Shown: piece after piece, positions 33,001-46,000 of the stretch
Layout of the letters: every line of letters starts with the position of its first letter
Numbering within the stretch: the first letter of the stretch is position 1
Source of the DNA: Schistosoma haematobium
Taxonomy: Eukaryota; Platyhelminthes; Trematoda; Strigeidida; Schistosomatidae
NCBI RefSeq assembly: GCF_000699445.3
Contig: NC_067201.1
Location: forward strand, 24,071,033 to 24,135,032
Direction of reading: 5' to 3'
Length of the DNA: 64,000 nucleotides
Translations under genes and position numbers: made by a program
The notes under the pieces: model-generated
The model's input: the letters and a program-made list of their open reading frames with translations, nothing else
The model's database searches: none
What the model was told of the DNA's origin: nothing

Positions 33001-35999
33001 CCTGCCAGGAGTTTGCAAGACTTCAGATGTCTATCCACAACCATATTAATAATGACCTCAAAAGATTCACCACACACTCTGCTAACTGCCTTCAGCACTC
33101 TCCGCAATACAGCAGTCTTTCCTCAAAAACCCGGAAAGGAATAATAGGTAACATGAAAGAATTGACAAACTGTAGGAGTAAATACCGAGTAATCCCGAAA
33201 GCATTCAGCCTCTTTATGTAGTAAGTCAGATAGAAAACTTCGAAAACAGTAAAATATGAGAAGACCAAAAGAGATCAGAGGAAAAGGTAGTACCAAGATA
33301 ATTGATCTTCGACAATATGTTTATCAAAGAGTTTCCAATGGCACAAGCATTTTGGGATCTCAACATGGTGCTTAGGTACTGTTCATGTCTCAATCTAAAG
33401 CTAACAGCTTGACATTTAGATGGATTAAGTATAAGACCATTAACAACAGACCAACAATCAATACAAGACAAAAACTCATTCATTTCTACGGGATGTAAAG
33501 AGGTAGAAATCGGCATACATACAGTGAGATCGTTCGCATATTTCACAAGTGCTTTTTGTGGAAGATGGCAGATCATGAAGAAAAAAGAGAAAATAAGTGG
33601 TGAAAGAACAGCTCCTTGTGGCATACTTTCATAAGACAGTAGAGACGTTGAACACTTTCCTCCAAACACAATGTACTGTTCTCTTCCAGAGAGGTAAGAA
33701 CATAGCCAGTTGGTTATCCAGCTGTCAGTGTTGACGCTGATTAACTTGTTAAGTAAAAGTTGTCTTGGGACAATAAATAAAGTATAAAAAACCACTCTGG
33801 ATAATAAATAAGTATTACCAGGGTAAGTTAAAGCTGAGAACAAATAGTTTTAAAACACATAAAGGGGGTTTCAGTTTCCGTATAACCAAGGCTTCAATAA
33901 ACCATAGTATACGCCTTTGAGGGCTTTTGTATAACACTACAAATGATGACTTGATATCAACCAAATGTTTCGCAGTGGAGGAAATATCTCTTTATCCTGT
34001 GATCTTATTCGACCATTGGATTTCATTTTTTTCTGGACAATGATGAAGAATATTTATAGGTTAAGGAAGATTTCGAAAGTAAATTGTATTCTTTAAGTTG
34101 AATCGTTTAACTATGAAGCTAATACAACTGTGGACAACAACCAATTTAATTTTTATAAATAAAAATAATATATTTGAAATACCCCAATGAGTAGAAAATG
34201 GGATTTTTGACGTTTTGTGACTTAGTGTAAGTCACTTCTTCAGAAAATAAATTTTGTTTATCGATACAACAAGGTATTGATCACTTGTAAAATAGATATT
34301 CTGATAGCTTACTTCTTTAAGAAGTATGAAGTGTAACTTAGTGTTAAGATTTCGCTTAAGAGCAGAATGTTTTAACCAGCAAAACACACCTCTACATAGA
34401 TTTATGTGCTGGATTTCGGATTTTGTTTTTGCTTACGGAATATCAATACACTGACAGGGTATCCAGATCAAAATAAATGAGGAGAGCCATATATATATAT
34501 AAATCAGTCATTTTAGGTTAAGCGCTATAACAACTAAACCATTCTTTAAAATTAAAGTACAAAGTATCAACTTCTATGGTTAGGTAATGGGAACACAATG
34601 ATAGAATATGAGAAGTATTGGAAGCCATAAATGTTGAGATCAAAAATTTGGAGGTTCACAATCTTACATTATAAATCAAGTATTGTCGAAAGATCTTGGG
34701 ATAAAACAACTGAGCAATTTTCCCGTACAGTGTGACTTTGAATAGTTTTCTGATTATTATTAAAATAAATCGTGAGAAATGTGAATAAATGGGGAAAAAC
34801 ATACCTAAAATAGGATACATTAATAAAACCTTTCTATTTTCAATATTCGGTGGAAATTTAGCATAATATACTTTAGCATCAACATCGTTTTCTTTGGCTT
34901 TTTGTATCAATATCTTTCCAATACGCATAGATCTACAACAATCTCTTAGGCCACGTTCCATTGCTTCACCAGATCGCATAACAGATACTCCACAATTTCC
35001 ACGAAGAAAACTTATACCTTGATATGAATGTCCTGTGTAAATGAAAAGACAAACAAACGATAGTATTAGACAGTATTAAGTGACGTGAGAAGCTCAAATC
35101 TTCGTCAAACTTTTCGATTCACAATAACGACGTAACCTAACTTGATGAGCAGAGGTTTATATATCTGGGCCTTGAGACATATACCCTTTTTGTGTAAGAT
35201 CATATGATATAACTGCTTAGACCTACCTGATTGAAAGCAGTTATAAACTATGCTAACTTAGAATAATACGCTTACTTCTGTTAAAGAGCGGTCCAGTGCA
35301 AGTTGATTACCATTAAATTGATAGTAATTAGTTTCGTTAATAGTTATATCACAAGCATACATAAAGTGTCTATATAAGAAGTGATTGTAGGTCGTTGAAC
35401 CTAGGTTTAGTGCTATTTAGCGCTCTTCAGCAAGGAGTATCAAAATTTTTCAGTGCACTCCGTACGAGATTCGAACAGGTATTATTCAGATTCATAGTCC
35501 GAGATGATACCACTGAACTGATAGTTCAATATAAAAACAGACGTGTACGCATGATGAACAAATTTACCTGTGGGGGTCGTGACGCACACGTTTTCATAGG
35601 GAAGTTGATTTAAGCCTTCTTCAACTACTAAACGTATCTGAAAGTAATAGGAAACATTAAAAGTGGTGAACAAACATACTAGACAATCTGCATTGAATAA
35701 GAATTCGTTCCTTGGAGTATCTCTACAAAAGTATATCAAAATTATTAGTTAGAGAACATACTTATTCCTTATAACTGTTTGCAAGACACGTACATGATCC
35801 GATTGTGGAAGTAATATTATGTGTTTTGAAAATTTGGATAGTACATCATCTACTTCAATGTTATATATTGATGACTGAAGTTCCTTTAACTTTAAATTTT
35901 CATTTCCATTTTCATCATTAACACACGAAGATGATTTAACCTTTAACCATAAATTAAAGGGTTAACAAAACAACTAACCTTAATATAATGATGAGGCAT
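29034..35999 (-). CDS. UPRT: Uracil phosphoribosyltransferase homologue (UPRT-like), 7 exons
   Basis: Minus-strand exons, 5' to 3': 35999-35979, 35940-35762, 35722-35680, 35637-35568, 35032-34805, 31847-31749 and 29140-29034. All introns are GT-AG and phase-consistent, giving 747 nt and 248 aa. Exon 1 encodes only MPHHYIK; introns 1-3 are 38, 39 and 42 nt. The product reads LQTVIRNKDTPRNEFLFNAD, IRLVVEEGLNQLPYE (82-96), VMRSGEAMERGLRDCCRS, VYYAKFPPNIENRKVLLMYP, ILGTGITVLKAL and, at the end, HFGQRYFGTF. Active UPRTs convert uracil and PRPP to UMP in the cytosol. Here the DPMLATGG-type PRPP motif is YPILGTGIT and the glycine-rich PGLGD uracil loop is replaced by HPVVPSHFG, as in the vertebrate UPRT homologue, so catalytic activity is doubtful. 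A LINE relic, two A500 copies and family B and E repeats sit in the 2.6- and 3.0-kb introns. Confidence 0.94.
29250..29763 (+). repeat. A500 repeat in UPRT intron 6
   Basis: A full-length sense copy ending GTGTTTAAATAAATGAATAA. It is inserted antisense to UPRT. Confidence 0.87.
30061..30090. repeat. (AGT)n microsatellite
   Basis: Ten uninterrupted AGT triplets. Confidence 0.97.
30648..30683. repeat. (ATT)n microsatellite
   Basis: An ATT run with one ACT interruption, located at the tail of the adjoining A500 copy. Confidence 0.95.
30680..31113 (-). repeat. A500 repeat in UPRT intron 6
   Basis: Antisense copy of the subfamily with the internal ~50-bp deletion (GGAATCCGGTTAAAGCGCC junction), shared with 13545-14027. 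Confidence 0.87.
31955..32115 (+). repeat. LINE family E 3' tail in UPRT intron 5
   Basis: Contains the conserved TTCATCTTGTTGTGCTAATG and CTTGGACCGATGCAT blocks. Only the 3' UTR is left. Confidence 0.75.
32262..32625 (-). repeat. Family B SINE with hammerhead deleted
   Basis: It has the tRNA-like head with box A (GGCTCAGTGGTCCAG) and box B (GTGTTCGAATCCGG) on the minus strand. A roughly 20-bp deletion removes stem II and GAAAC, leaving only CTGAGGAGTCC. Confidence 0.8.
32830..33850 (-). pseudogene. Non-LTR reverse transcriptase relic in UPRT intron 5
   Basis: The minus-strand frame 33843-33226 has SINTDSWITNW-like sequence, YLSGREQYIVF, MPQGAVLSPLIFSFF and KYANDLTV. The last is the RT catalytic box with YADD changed to YAND. 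After stops, 33107-32841 gives SSDTNHPLHSYIP and the SGRTRRQYIKI-ALKRRYKSS-type C-terminus. The motif spacing fits a jockey/I/CR1-type LINE, different from the RTE-like and E families here. The essential Asp is lost and the frame is broken. Confidence 0.8.
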
Positions 36000-37099
36000 A
36001 TGAAACAAATATAATTAAGTGGGCACCGAGAGCAAGTACTGTCACTACAACTAGGATTTTAATGAAAGTAAGGCTAAAAACGAGGAAAAATATTTTAAAT
36101 ATAAAAACGGATTAAGACAACTATTTATTTAATTAGGTACATAGAATGAGAGCTTTTTGTCTTAGTGATAACAATGAATAAAACATGTCCCCCGATAGAT
36201 ATGTCGTTTTTAAGAGAATGGCACTTCTTAATGTCTTCAGAACCTAAGACTTTTGACGTACACACCAAACCTTCACGTGGTTTTCATTTTGGGACCCAAT
36301 AAATCGGATATGCGAGACGCGTTAAAAAGGGATTCTCACTGGGCCTAATAATTCTAACAAAATTGAGTGATGACCATCACAACAATTTTTATTTTCTCTA
36401 AATCTACATATGTCTGGGTTTTTTTATCGCGAAATTTTCACAAAGTTCGTCCAAATTAGCACGAAACATCAAAAAGTTGGCAACTTGTTGTGCTTACTTG
36501 AGGTGGAATGTCTAGTTATAAGAATCAGAGAAGCAAAAGTGGTGGCATCAACTGTAATAAAATAAGCACAACTGGTAAAAGACAAGGACTGCTATCAAGC
36601 TATGAGAATTTGGAAAAATACTGTGCTAAAAACAGCTATGAATTGAGAAGCATAATTTACATCTTTTGATACACTATGATGGTCCTAAAAGATATAAAAA
36701 TAGTAAATTACATATCTATGCATTCGAGTTTTTTTCCAGAAAGAATATTTACGTAAATTTTAAAGTCAACTTTATAAAGCCTTAATAACTTGTGTTGTTA
36801 AACGACTCGATCAATGTAGTGGAAAAGTAATAGGTCTGGTGCATTTGTTTTTTTAAAAACAAAGTTGTGTATTAATCTAGTAGAAGAAATTAACTAATCA
36901 AGTTCTCTGCCTAGGAAACGAAAATCCAGCAAACAAGCATCGCAACCTTGAGGAGTTTGGATTGAGCTCTTCAAATCCCAAAATCTGGTAGATTGATTTA
37001 GTAAATTATTTGACCTTTAGAGATCTGCATTTAGGTAACAGGAAAACATTATTGATTATAAAACGTATAATTTTCTTTAATTCCCTTCTGAAAGTGGAG
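36000..37099. other. Upstream region of UPRT, nothing recognised
   Basis: This should contain the UPRT promoter, but no clear core element or trans-splice acceptor could be picked out. Confidence 0.4.
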
Positions 37100-37324
37100 C
37101 GGTAGCTTAAAAAGAGCAGTGATTTTTGTACTTGTTGTGATTATCCTTGCTTTGTGTACTTGTTGCACCAAAAAGCATTCTCGGCCTACTTTAACTAAAA
37201 GTACTTTGGTAAGGTTTGAAACTTCTGCTAAACGTTTTCCTTTGGTACTTTTTTTGCTGATTGACCGACACTCGTGTTCACATTGTGATCATATTGCGTT
37301 TTAAGTCTTTTTAATCAAATTACA

Positions 37325-38390
37325 ATGGTTAGTAAGACCCATAAATGTGGAAAACCAAACTGCTTGTTTCCCGTTGAGAAAGGAACGCAATGAGATGAGT
37401 GTAAAAAGTGGTACCATACAATGTGTACACGTCCAGGTCCTACGGCATACAAAAGATACTGAAGGCCTAACTCGCATTGGCTTTGCATGTTTTGCTGTAC
37501 AAATAAAAAGTTACTAATTCAAAAGGCTGTGGGCCTATTGGTTTCGTACTGTTAGAAAAATGATGGCGGTTGCGCTGATAACACGAGCACTGACTCTGAA
37601 GAATGTGTCAGCGTAGTACATGCTGCTATCGGACCCGCTAAACATCCGACTGTTATCGACGGGAAAGTGAAACATTAACGAGGAGTGAAGTGCCGATTGA
37701 TATTGACATTGGTAATCATACACGTGTAGCGGAAATTGAAGACTAGGATAAAACTGTCACCGTTCCAAATAGTTTCGAGGTGGCTGTACTGAGTGATGAT
37801 AAATGGACTTCAGTACGGAGAAAAAGAAAGGAGAAGAAAAAAGCTGTGAGCGAAACACAGCTGGTTAGCAAGTCATCGGAAGAGACGGTATCAGAAACAA
37901 AAACTCCACTGCGTGTCAAGACAGGTCTCCCTGAGAGGTCAGTCATTTTTCATAAGTTAAATGAATCTTCCGATAAGGGACCAAAGCCTAGATTTGAACA
38001 CGATCTCAGTCATTTTAAGTCCTTAATAAGTAAACTACTCTCAGATCCAGTTTCAGCAGTTAGTGTTTGTAAGCTTTACAGAATAAGACAAAAGGTGGAT
38101 TCTGAAAGTCCTCGGAAAAGCCGCCTCTTTAAGGTTACATTCAACACGGTTGAAGAAAGGAACCTGATTCTAGGTAACTCACGTAAACTGATTGGATCCG
38201 GAATATGAGTCCGTGAGGACCTCAGCCTAGCCGATCATATTAAGAGACGAGCTGCAGGAGTGGAAATAAATGAGCGTCACCGAAACGGTGAAAGAAATCT
38301 CGTTCCTAAGGGTTTTCAGGCTATAAAAGTTCGGAGCAAAACGATCCCCATGCCACTTTGGGTGGCAAGGGGAAGCTCTCCACAGACCTA
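37325..38390 (+). pseudogene. CR1-like LINE ORF1 (zinc finger/PHD-like)
   Basis: It starts MVSKTHKCGKPNC and continues with spaced Cys/His: DECKKWYHTMC and HWLCMFCC. This is a C4HC3-like PHD finger as in CR1 ORF1 proteins, which bind nucleic acid. TGA stops interrupt the finger twice, and another interrupts near 38206, after which VREDLSLADHIKRRA continues in frame. At least one TGA fits a CGA-to-TGA transition. Confidence 0.75.
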
Positions 38391-41171
38391 AAGGTATGCT
38401 ACACAAATGCTCGCGGCCTACTAAATAAAATGGTGGAGCTCAAGTCAGTGGTGGATAAAGAAAAACCGGACGTTATTGCTGTCTCGGAAACTTGGTTAAC
38501 GTCAGAAGTATTAGATAGTGAAATCCAGTTGACTGGTTTTTCAACCGATAGGGCTGATAGATTAAGCCGTAGGGGAGGCGGAGTTATCCTGTACACGAGA
38601 AGCACCCTAGCCATAAGATAAGCTGAGACAGTAGCACATGTTTCAGGGATATGTGAACTCGTGAGATGTAAGTTGAAATACCGACGGCAAGATATTGAAG
38701 TAGTTGTAGTATATCGGAGTCCAGAATGTGTAGCAAATGATTTTCTCCTAAGTAAACTTAAGTCCTGGTGTAACAACGGTAAAAGCCTTGTAGTAGGCGA
38801 CTTTAATGCACCATATATAAACTGGGTTAACTTAGAAGTAGGGTCATCGATATCGTCGTCCGACTGCAAACTGTTAGAAACCTCAATTGGATTAGCATTA
38901 TTCCAACACATTAGAGATCCCACAATATACGACTTAAGAAACTCTTCTTTTTTAGATTCAGTCTTCACACACGGTGATGACTTTGGTCAAATGGCTTTTT
39001 CCCACCACTGGGGAGAAGTGACCATGCAGTCATCGTGTTCAAATTCATGGCTGAGATTGCCTGTCAAACAGTTGCGCCGGCCCGTCCTAACATGTGGAAG
39101 GTAGATATGCAGGCAGTTAACTCCGCAGCATCGGCTGAGAACTGGGAAATTGACTCAAAGGCATCAGTACAAGAGGCATGGATTCTATTCAGGCAGTTAT
39201 ACAATCGGGTGACTCAACCATACATACCCTGGACTGTCCCAAAGAAAAAGAAGCACAGACATCCCTGGATAGGTTGGGATATTCAACGTTTAATAAGACA
39301 AAAGAAGAAATGCTGGGATGTTGCCATCCGCCTTGGCACAGCAGGTACGATGGAACGCTACAGATCGATAAGAAACGAGTGTATAGCAAAAATTCGAGAA
39401 GCTCAAAGGAATATGAAATGCAGATGGCATAATCTGCACTCAAGTAGCCCAAGAAAATATTCCAGAACATAAACTACAGAACAAGGATGCATAATTGGAT
39501 TCCCAACCGAATTAAAGAAGGGAGTTAAATCTGAAATGAGAGAGGGTGATCAGGAAAAAGCAGAGGCTATGGCTGGCTATTTTGGGGCAGTTTTCACGCA
39601 GGAACCTCCTCTAGAGAAAGAATCAGATCAAAATAAACAGTTAACAAACCACCTGCTCACCGCGAACTTCGATCGAGACAATGAACCTATGGCTCTAAGC
39701 ACCTTAAAAACGGAAAAGTCAACAGGACCAGATGACTTACGCCCCAAAATCTTGAGACATATCGCACAATATATCGCGGCCCCACTGACTGAGATATTCA
39801 ATATGTCACTTAACCAAGGTGTGTTACCTATGAACTAGACGGACGCAATCGTCACTCCCACACACAAAACAGGTCCACGACAAGTTCCATCAAATTACAG
39901 ACCTGTAAGCCTCAACAGTGTTGTGGTCAAAGTAATGGAAAGAATAGTCAAACGGACCATAACGGCATTTATGGAAACCAATAAGTTGCTGAATATGGTA
40001 CAACATGGTTTTAGAAAGATTATATCCTGTACAACAAACCTCCTTATAGCTAGGGAGCTCTGGATTAATGCGCTAGACAACGGAAACTCAGTGGATGTTG
40101 TCTACATAGACTTCAGTAAGGCTTTTGATGAGGTGCCAACTAAGAGACTGCTGTTGAAGTTGAAAACCTTGGCATTACTGGACCTCTTTTAAAATGGACT
40201 AAGGATTTCCTAGTAGGTCGTAGACAGAAAGTAAGAATAAACTCCAAGTGCTCCATCTGGAGACCAGTACTTAGTGGGGTACCTCAAGGTTCCGTCCCAG
40301 GTCCATTACTTTTTATACTGTATGTTAATGATCTTCAGAGTATAGTACAGTCCCCAATGTTATTATACGCTGACGATGTAAAAATCTAACGAGTAATAAC
40401 TGAATACAAAGGTGCATGTGCTCCTCAGACAGACTTGAATATCATGATAAAATGGTCTAAAGAGTGGCTGATGCCTATCAACGCGGAAAAGTGTGTCTAC
40501 ATGCACTTGGGGGATTCAAAGGTTAATAAGTACAACATAGGGGATATGTCATTACCCGTAGTCCGGTCTCATAAGGATCTAGGGGTGACAGTGAGTAATG
40601 ATCTTAAGACGACGGCCCATTGCCGGAAGGTCGCAGCCAAGGGGTTTCGAACCCTCTGGGCTTTAAAAAGAACATTCACTAAGTTAGGTACTACCATGTT
40701 CACCACAGTATACACATCCTTAGTGAGAACTAATCTGGAGAACTGCGTTCAGGCTGCAAGCCCCTATTTAAAAGGCGACTCGGACATACTAGAAAAAGTA
40801 CAGAGGGCAGCTACCCGTGCAATTCCGGAACTCCGGTTTTATCACACAAAGAGCGGCTTGAAAAACTGGACCTCTTTACTCTGTCCTATCGCAGACTAAG
40901 GGGAGATCTAATTTCGATGTACAGAATACGGAGAAATGATTTCGGACCTAAATTATTCTCTCTCTTTCTTCCCATTAGATTGGGACACCTCAGAGGACAT
41001 AGCAGGCGAGTAGAAAAGCCAAGAACGAACAAAATACCCGTGGCATACAGGTTTTCACACCGAGTCATCAATACTTGGAACCTGCTGTCTGAAGCAGTGG
41101 TGTCCGCACCTTCAATTGACTCTTTCAAGAGAAGACTGGACACTCACAGAAGCATACTAGAAAAGGAATAA
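38358..41171 (+). pseudogene. CR1-like LINE ORF2 (endonuclease and reverse transcriptase)
   Basis: The endonuclease part reads CYTNARGLLNKMVELK, PDVIAVSETWL and DRLSRRGGGVILYTR, then VVVYRSPECVAND and VVGDFNAPYINW. The RT part reads RPVSLNSVVVKVMER, VQHGFRK, VDVVYIDFSKAFDEVP, GVPQGSVPGPLLF and LLYADDVKI, with YADD intact. The C-terminus ends with RFSHRVINTWNLLSEAVV and SFKRRLD. Stops after TLAIR (38621), near 39104, 39472, 39838, 40192 and 40389, plus frame changes, make it non-functional. Confidence 0.88.
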
Positions 41172-41175
41172 CATA

Positions 41176-43058
41176 GGCCGTAGGCCTTCTATCCTTACTA
41201 CACAAATCTGAAATTTGAATCTGAGATTATTTGATCATAGAGTATTTGAGTGTATGATAACATTGATATTTGCCAGCCTATGTACATACGAGACTAAAAG
41301 GAAAGGTTAACTTGCTTTCGAAAGACCTTAATTGAGCGCTACGTCACCACCTGTACTAGAAGTTAATTGCACGGTTTGCAGTTTGACATTGCGAATGATA
41401 GCGAATATTCTCTAATTGTTTCCATTACACCAATTTCGTTCTGTTGGTAGAAGTGGGTCGCATCAAGTATATATAAATTCCTGCTAACTTGGTAGGCGGT
41501 AATTCAAAGAAGCATTTCGTGCAACTTTATTCCTGCTAGAAAAGCAAGAGGTGAACATTACTCTCTCCGAACACAGTATAATTGTGTTATTAGTGAGATA
41601 CGCCAACAGATATCAGGAAGTTTGATCATTGATTTCAAAATACCTCTAGCTTTCAGTGCTCCAAACTAGCTCTAGAAGAGTTTTACATGTTTATAGTCGT
41701 GAATAGATCCTTAAAATAAAGTGTTTTAAGTCTTGTACATAGGTGCTGACTCCACCAATTTTGTTGAACTGATCCATTGATGAAGATGATCAGTCACTTA
41801 TTCGTAGCATATAATGATTGGGTGCGCCATGCTTTGACCACATACTTTTCGATTCATAAACCAGTTTCTAAATATACGTTTAGACCTCATTTCTAAATTT
41901 CAGACAGGCTCTGTATATCCATGGAATTTTATGTCTCTAAGTAAAGTAAACGACACTGAAGATGATGATACTTAGTTGTTAGATATGTCATGAAGACAAT
42001 TTCGAAAAGTTAAAACACATCGGTACTCACTTTCGGGACCGAGGTTCATTCTCAACAATATTCCTATCTAGGTGATGTAGGGATATCAGTGACATCTGTC
42101 TAGCAGATGGGCTAAAACCATATATAGAAATTAACCTATGTGTTCTTATGGATGATGGGATTGCTTAGCTCACGTCATTTCACATCAGAATCACACCACT
42201 CAAGGATTCCTCAGTCTGACATATTTTAAATACAGTCAAGCTATACTGTTATCACAGAGAACTGAAATTGGCCTACTAGAATAATGTAGGTTAAAGTAAA
42301 CAGACTAGAGAAATTTATTTTGTTTCCTCTGTAGAATGTTTCAGGTCATGTTGATGACTGATAAATTCACGCTTATCATCTGTGACCCGAACGATATGTG
42401 GAATAAGATTCAGTGTCTAATGATGTCTCCTATAGTTTAGATGTGTTCATTTCGTCGGATAACTTGGGTGGGGTTCAGTGACATCTCACTGACCCTATAT
42501 AGATACGTATTGTTCTACTCAGAGACAGTATTCTGATCTGAAAGCTGTTCATAATAATAGTTCGTACATGCATTCATCCATATTCTGAAATAAACGATAT
42601 CTCATATACTTTTTACTGAAAATGATTATTAGTATCTTTAGGCAGGAGTGAAGTTATACGAATGAGAGCCTAGTGTCACCATCCGGGACTCTACTAAACA
42701 TTAAGAATCGCCCTATAACGTCAAGGTGTAGGCAAAAGAAAGCAGCTAATTGTTTTCAGATCACGTAGGATATGTCGAATATAAAATGGTGTCTAGACCT
42801 TGACTTTAATTGACACAAAAAATTTGACAAATATCAAGATACTGGCAAATGTAAAAAGTCTAATTGAATTTATCAAGTGATAATAACATTTTTTCATGTG
42901 CAAATACTATTATAATAGAATTATAACAGTTTCAGATAATCCGGATCTATAAAGGAGTGGATTCCTTTCACTTTCCACTTTCGTTCTTACTCACTAAATT
43001 CAAGTTTCATGAACTGTCGAGAATGGTCCGCATTTTTGTAATTTGGCCTTGAGGTTAG
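41176..43058. other. Upstream region of TOM1, nothing recognised
   Basis: No repeat family from this window, no coding similarity and no clear promoter motif was seen. A TATATAAA-like motif occurs near 41470, but its link to TOM1 is unsupported. Confidence 0.4.
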
Positions 43059-46000
43059 ATGCAAAATATTTTCCAGCCACATCCGTTTTCTACAACAATT
43101 GGGACTCTGACAGGTAGATAAATAATTTTTCTATGTGGATGAGACGTTATTTTAGAAAGAGCGACTGATAGTGGTCAGCCGTCAGAAGATTGGGCTCTGA
43201 TTTTGGAAATATGCGACACAGTAAATGAAACGGATGATGGGTGAGCCTTTAGAGAAGACATAATTTTAATTTTATAGGCCTAAGGAGGCTATAAGAGCGA
43301 TAAAGAAACGTCTAGTCACTTCTGCAGGCAAAGACAACGTTTCAATATGGTACACATTAACACTCCTTGAAACTTTAGTAAAGAACTGTGGAAAAAGATT
43401 TCACAGTCAGGTTGCTAACAAAGAGTTTCTGCATGCTTTTCTAAAACTTTTATCACCTAAGAATGACCCTCCACAACAGCTACAAACGAAGGTTTTGTAC
43501 ATGCTTAAAGTAATTGCTTTCAAATTGTTGACGATCTTCCTAGTGTTGGATATCAAGTAACTGGGATGTCGCTGGTAAACGGGATCTGGAAAAAATATAT
43601 GCTTCGCTTTTACAAAAAGGAGTGCAATTTCCAACGGTTGCACCAGTTGACTGTTATGCATCAAAACCGTCAAGAGGCGTAAGTTTGAGTGTTGTTTTTT
43701 GATTTCTATGTAACCCTTTTTACTTGAACGTAAATGAATTATCAACGTAACACAACCCGTAAAGTTAGTCTTCATAGGTACATTTATTGTGGTGAGTTGG
43801 ATTTCGTTCCTTTGGAATAGGTTATTCAAATTTGTGAGTATAGTGAAAACTACTGTAAAATAGTTCCTGTCTTATTGGTCCGATATCTGACTATATTTGG
43901 ATCGTGTGTATCATTGCCATTGAAACATACATGTTGCCAATCCTCGCATATAATTATCAACTTAACTCGCGTTAGTGGATAACGGAATTGAACAAGTCAA
44001 ATTCAACAATGGATTTCGAATACATATACTTCATACAACCATTGATCCAGACAAACGATCGGAAAAACGAAGCGAAATGATGCGCAGTGGAGAAGACGAT
44101 TGAGCCGACTCAATTTAATCAAGCGTTCAATGATATTTATAGTCAGACAAAATAAGTTACAGACATGTGACGAATAGGGTAAGGAATACACGCACACACT
44201 CATATAAAAGCAGTCAGGATTAATAGGCAAATAATTAACAAGGTCAAAATTGTGACTGAAGAAGGGCGAGTAAATTGGCCTGTCTGGAAGCTAGAACAAG
44301 CTATGTGGGCTTGACATAGCACCAGACACTACACTGTCTTCCATCTTGAATCATATCTTTTGGTTTCTCATTTGACTAGTGTTACAGTCGTTAAGTATTT
44401 CCACAAAATCCTAATGAAACAACGTATGCTAGTCTAACGGTCAATCTCCTCTTCACGACTTCATTTTTAAACTTTTCATTTTCTTAGTTTTTTGTCCAGA
44501 TCCAGTGTCGTGAATAATGCTTCATACATATGTTACTGAGACAACATTTATGAGATGTGAGCCAATTATGATAATTACATACGCTGCACTATCTAAACAC
44601 TATGATGCATTTATTATAATTCAAGAAGAGTGCGGTTAGCGTCAAACGTTTATAAATCATCGCATTGAATTAGAATTTTCAGCAACAATTATACTGAAGT
44701 TGGTTATTTTTGTTTCCGGAAACTTTTTATTTAAAACCTTTGATATGACTAAACGTATGGTCTCCGCTCCATCAAATTTTGAAGATGCCTTTTAAAACAA
44801 GTTAATACCCATTATATTTGGAAGCGCTAACATATATTATTACGTAGAACAGAACCATTTCATATCGGTCTATTGCAAACCTTTTCCAACAGGAATATAG
44901 ATGTGTAATAATCATTACATCACTGTTACTTTGTTTCGTCCAGTTATGATTTTACTTAAATAGAATTTACATAAAGATTAAGCCAAAAGTATATGAATTT
45001 ATTATATATCGTGGTTGTTTTGGTTTTACTAAAGCATGTAGATTGAACAAGTTGTACAGGATTTTCAATCTCATTATAGATGTTTCTATAACAAACACTC
45101 AAGTATTGTAACTTCTAGCATCTATCTTACCGCTATAATATGGAGACATTTTAACCGATATAGTTTCAGGTCTCGCAGTGCGAAGTTGTACATAGAAAGA
45201 GAGTGGTGCTTATCGAACCTCTACACTTTCTTAATCAAAGTATTCGCATTCTAAAAGGTGTATTAAGTAATCTTACATTTAATAGTTGTATAAACAAATA
45301 TTACTATGAAGCGATCATTTCCGTAGATAGGGGATTGGAAATATAATGATTTGATCCTTTTTTATCTTAAAAACTATTTTAGCTACGTGATAATTTGGTC
45401 ACATCTAAAACTGGAGTAACTATTCCGCGAACTTGTTCACAAGAAAATGATAAATTAACTGGAAGATCTTTAGTACTTAAAAGTTCTGGAACAGGTAAGG
45501 TCGTTTTATTTCGTTCAATGAAGTGTTTACCAGTGATTGGATTGATTTAGGTTTTTATTTATAACTTGATTTCTGCTTAAGAGGAATGTAAAACAAATAG
45601 CTTTGGGCAATAGGTTTTTACTTAGGATAAAGCTTCTCGGTAGTTTTATGAGATCATTTTTTATAGGATCGTTCTTGAGATTTTTAAGTCAAAGCTGTAA
45701 ATTTAACATCTGACAAGTAAGCACTTCTCATTTTCAAAATTTTTGCATTACAGCGTAGTAATTATTCAGTATTATTGATAAGGTTTCTCACTCAAAACCC
45801 GATTGACCTCATGGATCAAAGCTTAAATCCTTGTATAATTACACTGAAAGCAAGTTAACTTGGTTGTTCATAATTTGTAGAAAAAATGCAGAGTTGGTTA
45901 TTTTGTTAAAAGTAATTCATGAAACAAGTATATTCGTTTTTGTGTTAATTTACAATATTTGATCACTGGTTAGTGACTAGCGTTATATTTGTCTTTTGGA

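Larger units (their letters stand above)
37100..41175 (+). mobile_element. CR1-like LINE, nearly complete, mutated
   Basis: A 4-kb element with an ORF1 carrying a PHD-like zinc finger, then endonuclease, reverse transcriptase and the conserved C-terminal region, in the right order. It sits between the divergent UPRT and TOM1 starts. It contains several in-frame stops and frameshifts. The ORF1 zinc finger and RT motifs suit the CR1 clade, to which the schistosome SR1/Perere elements belong; the exact family is inferred. Confidence 0.88.

Noticed and set aside
36440..36480. GTTCGTCC...GCACGAAAC as another hammerhead
   Set aside because: It forms a simple hairpin, with no CTGANGA box before it, so only the GAAAC part matches.
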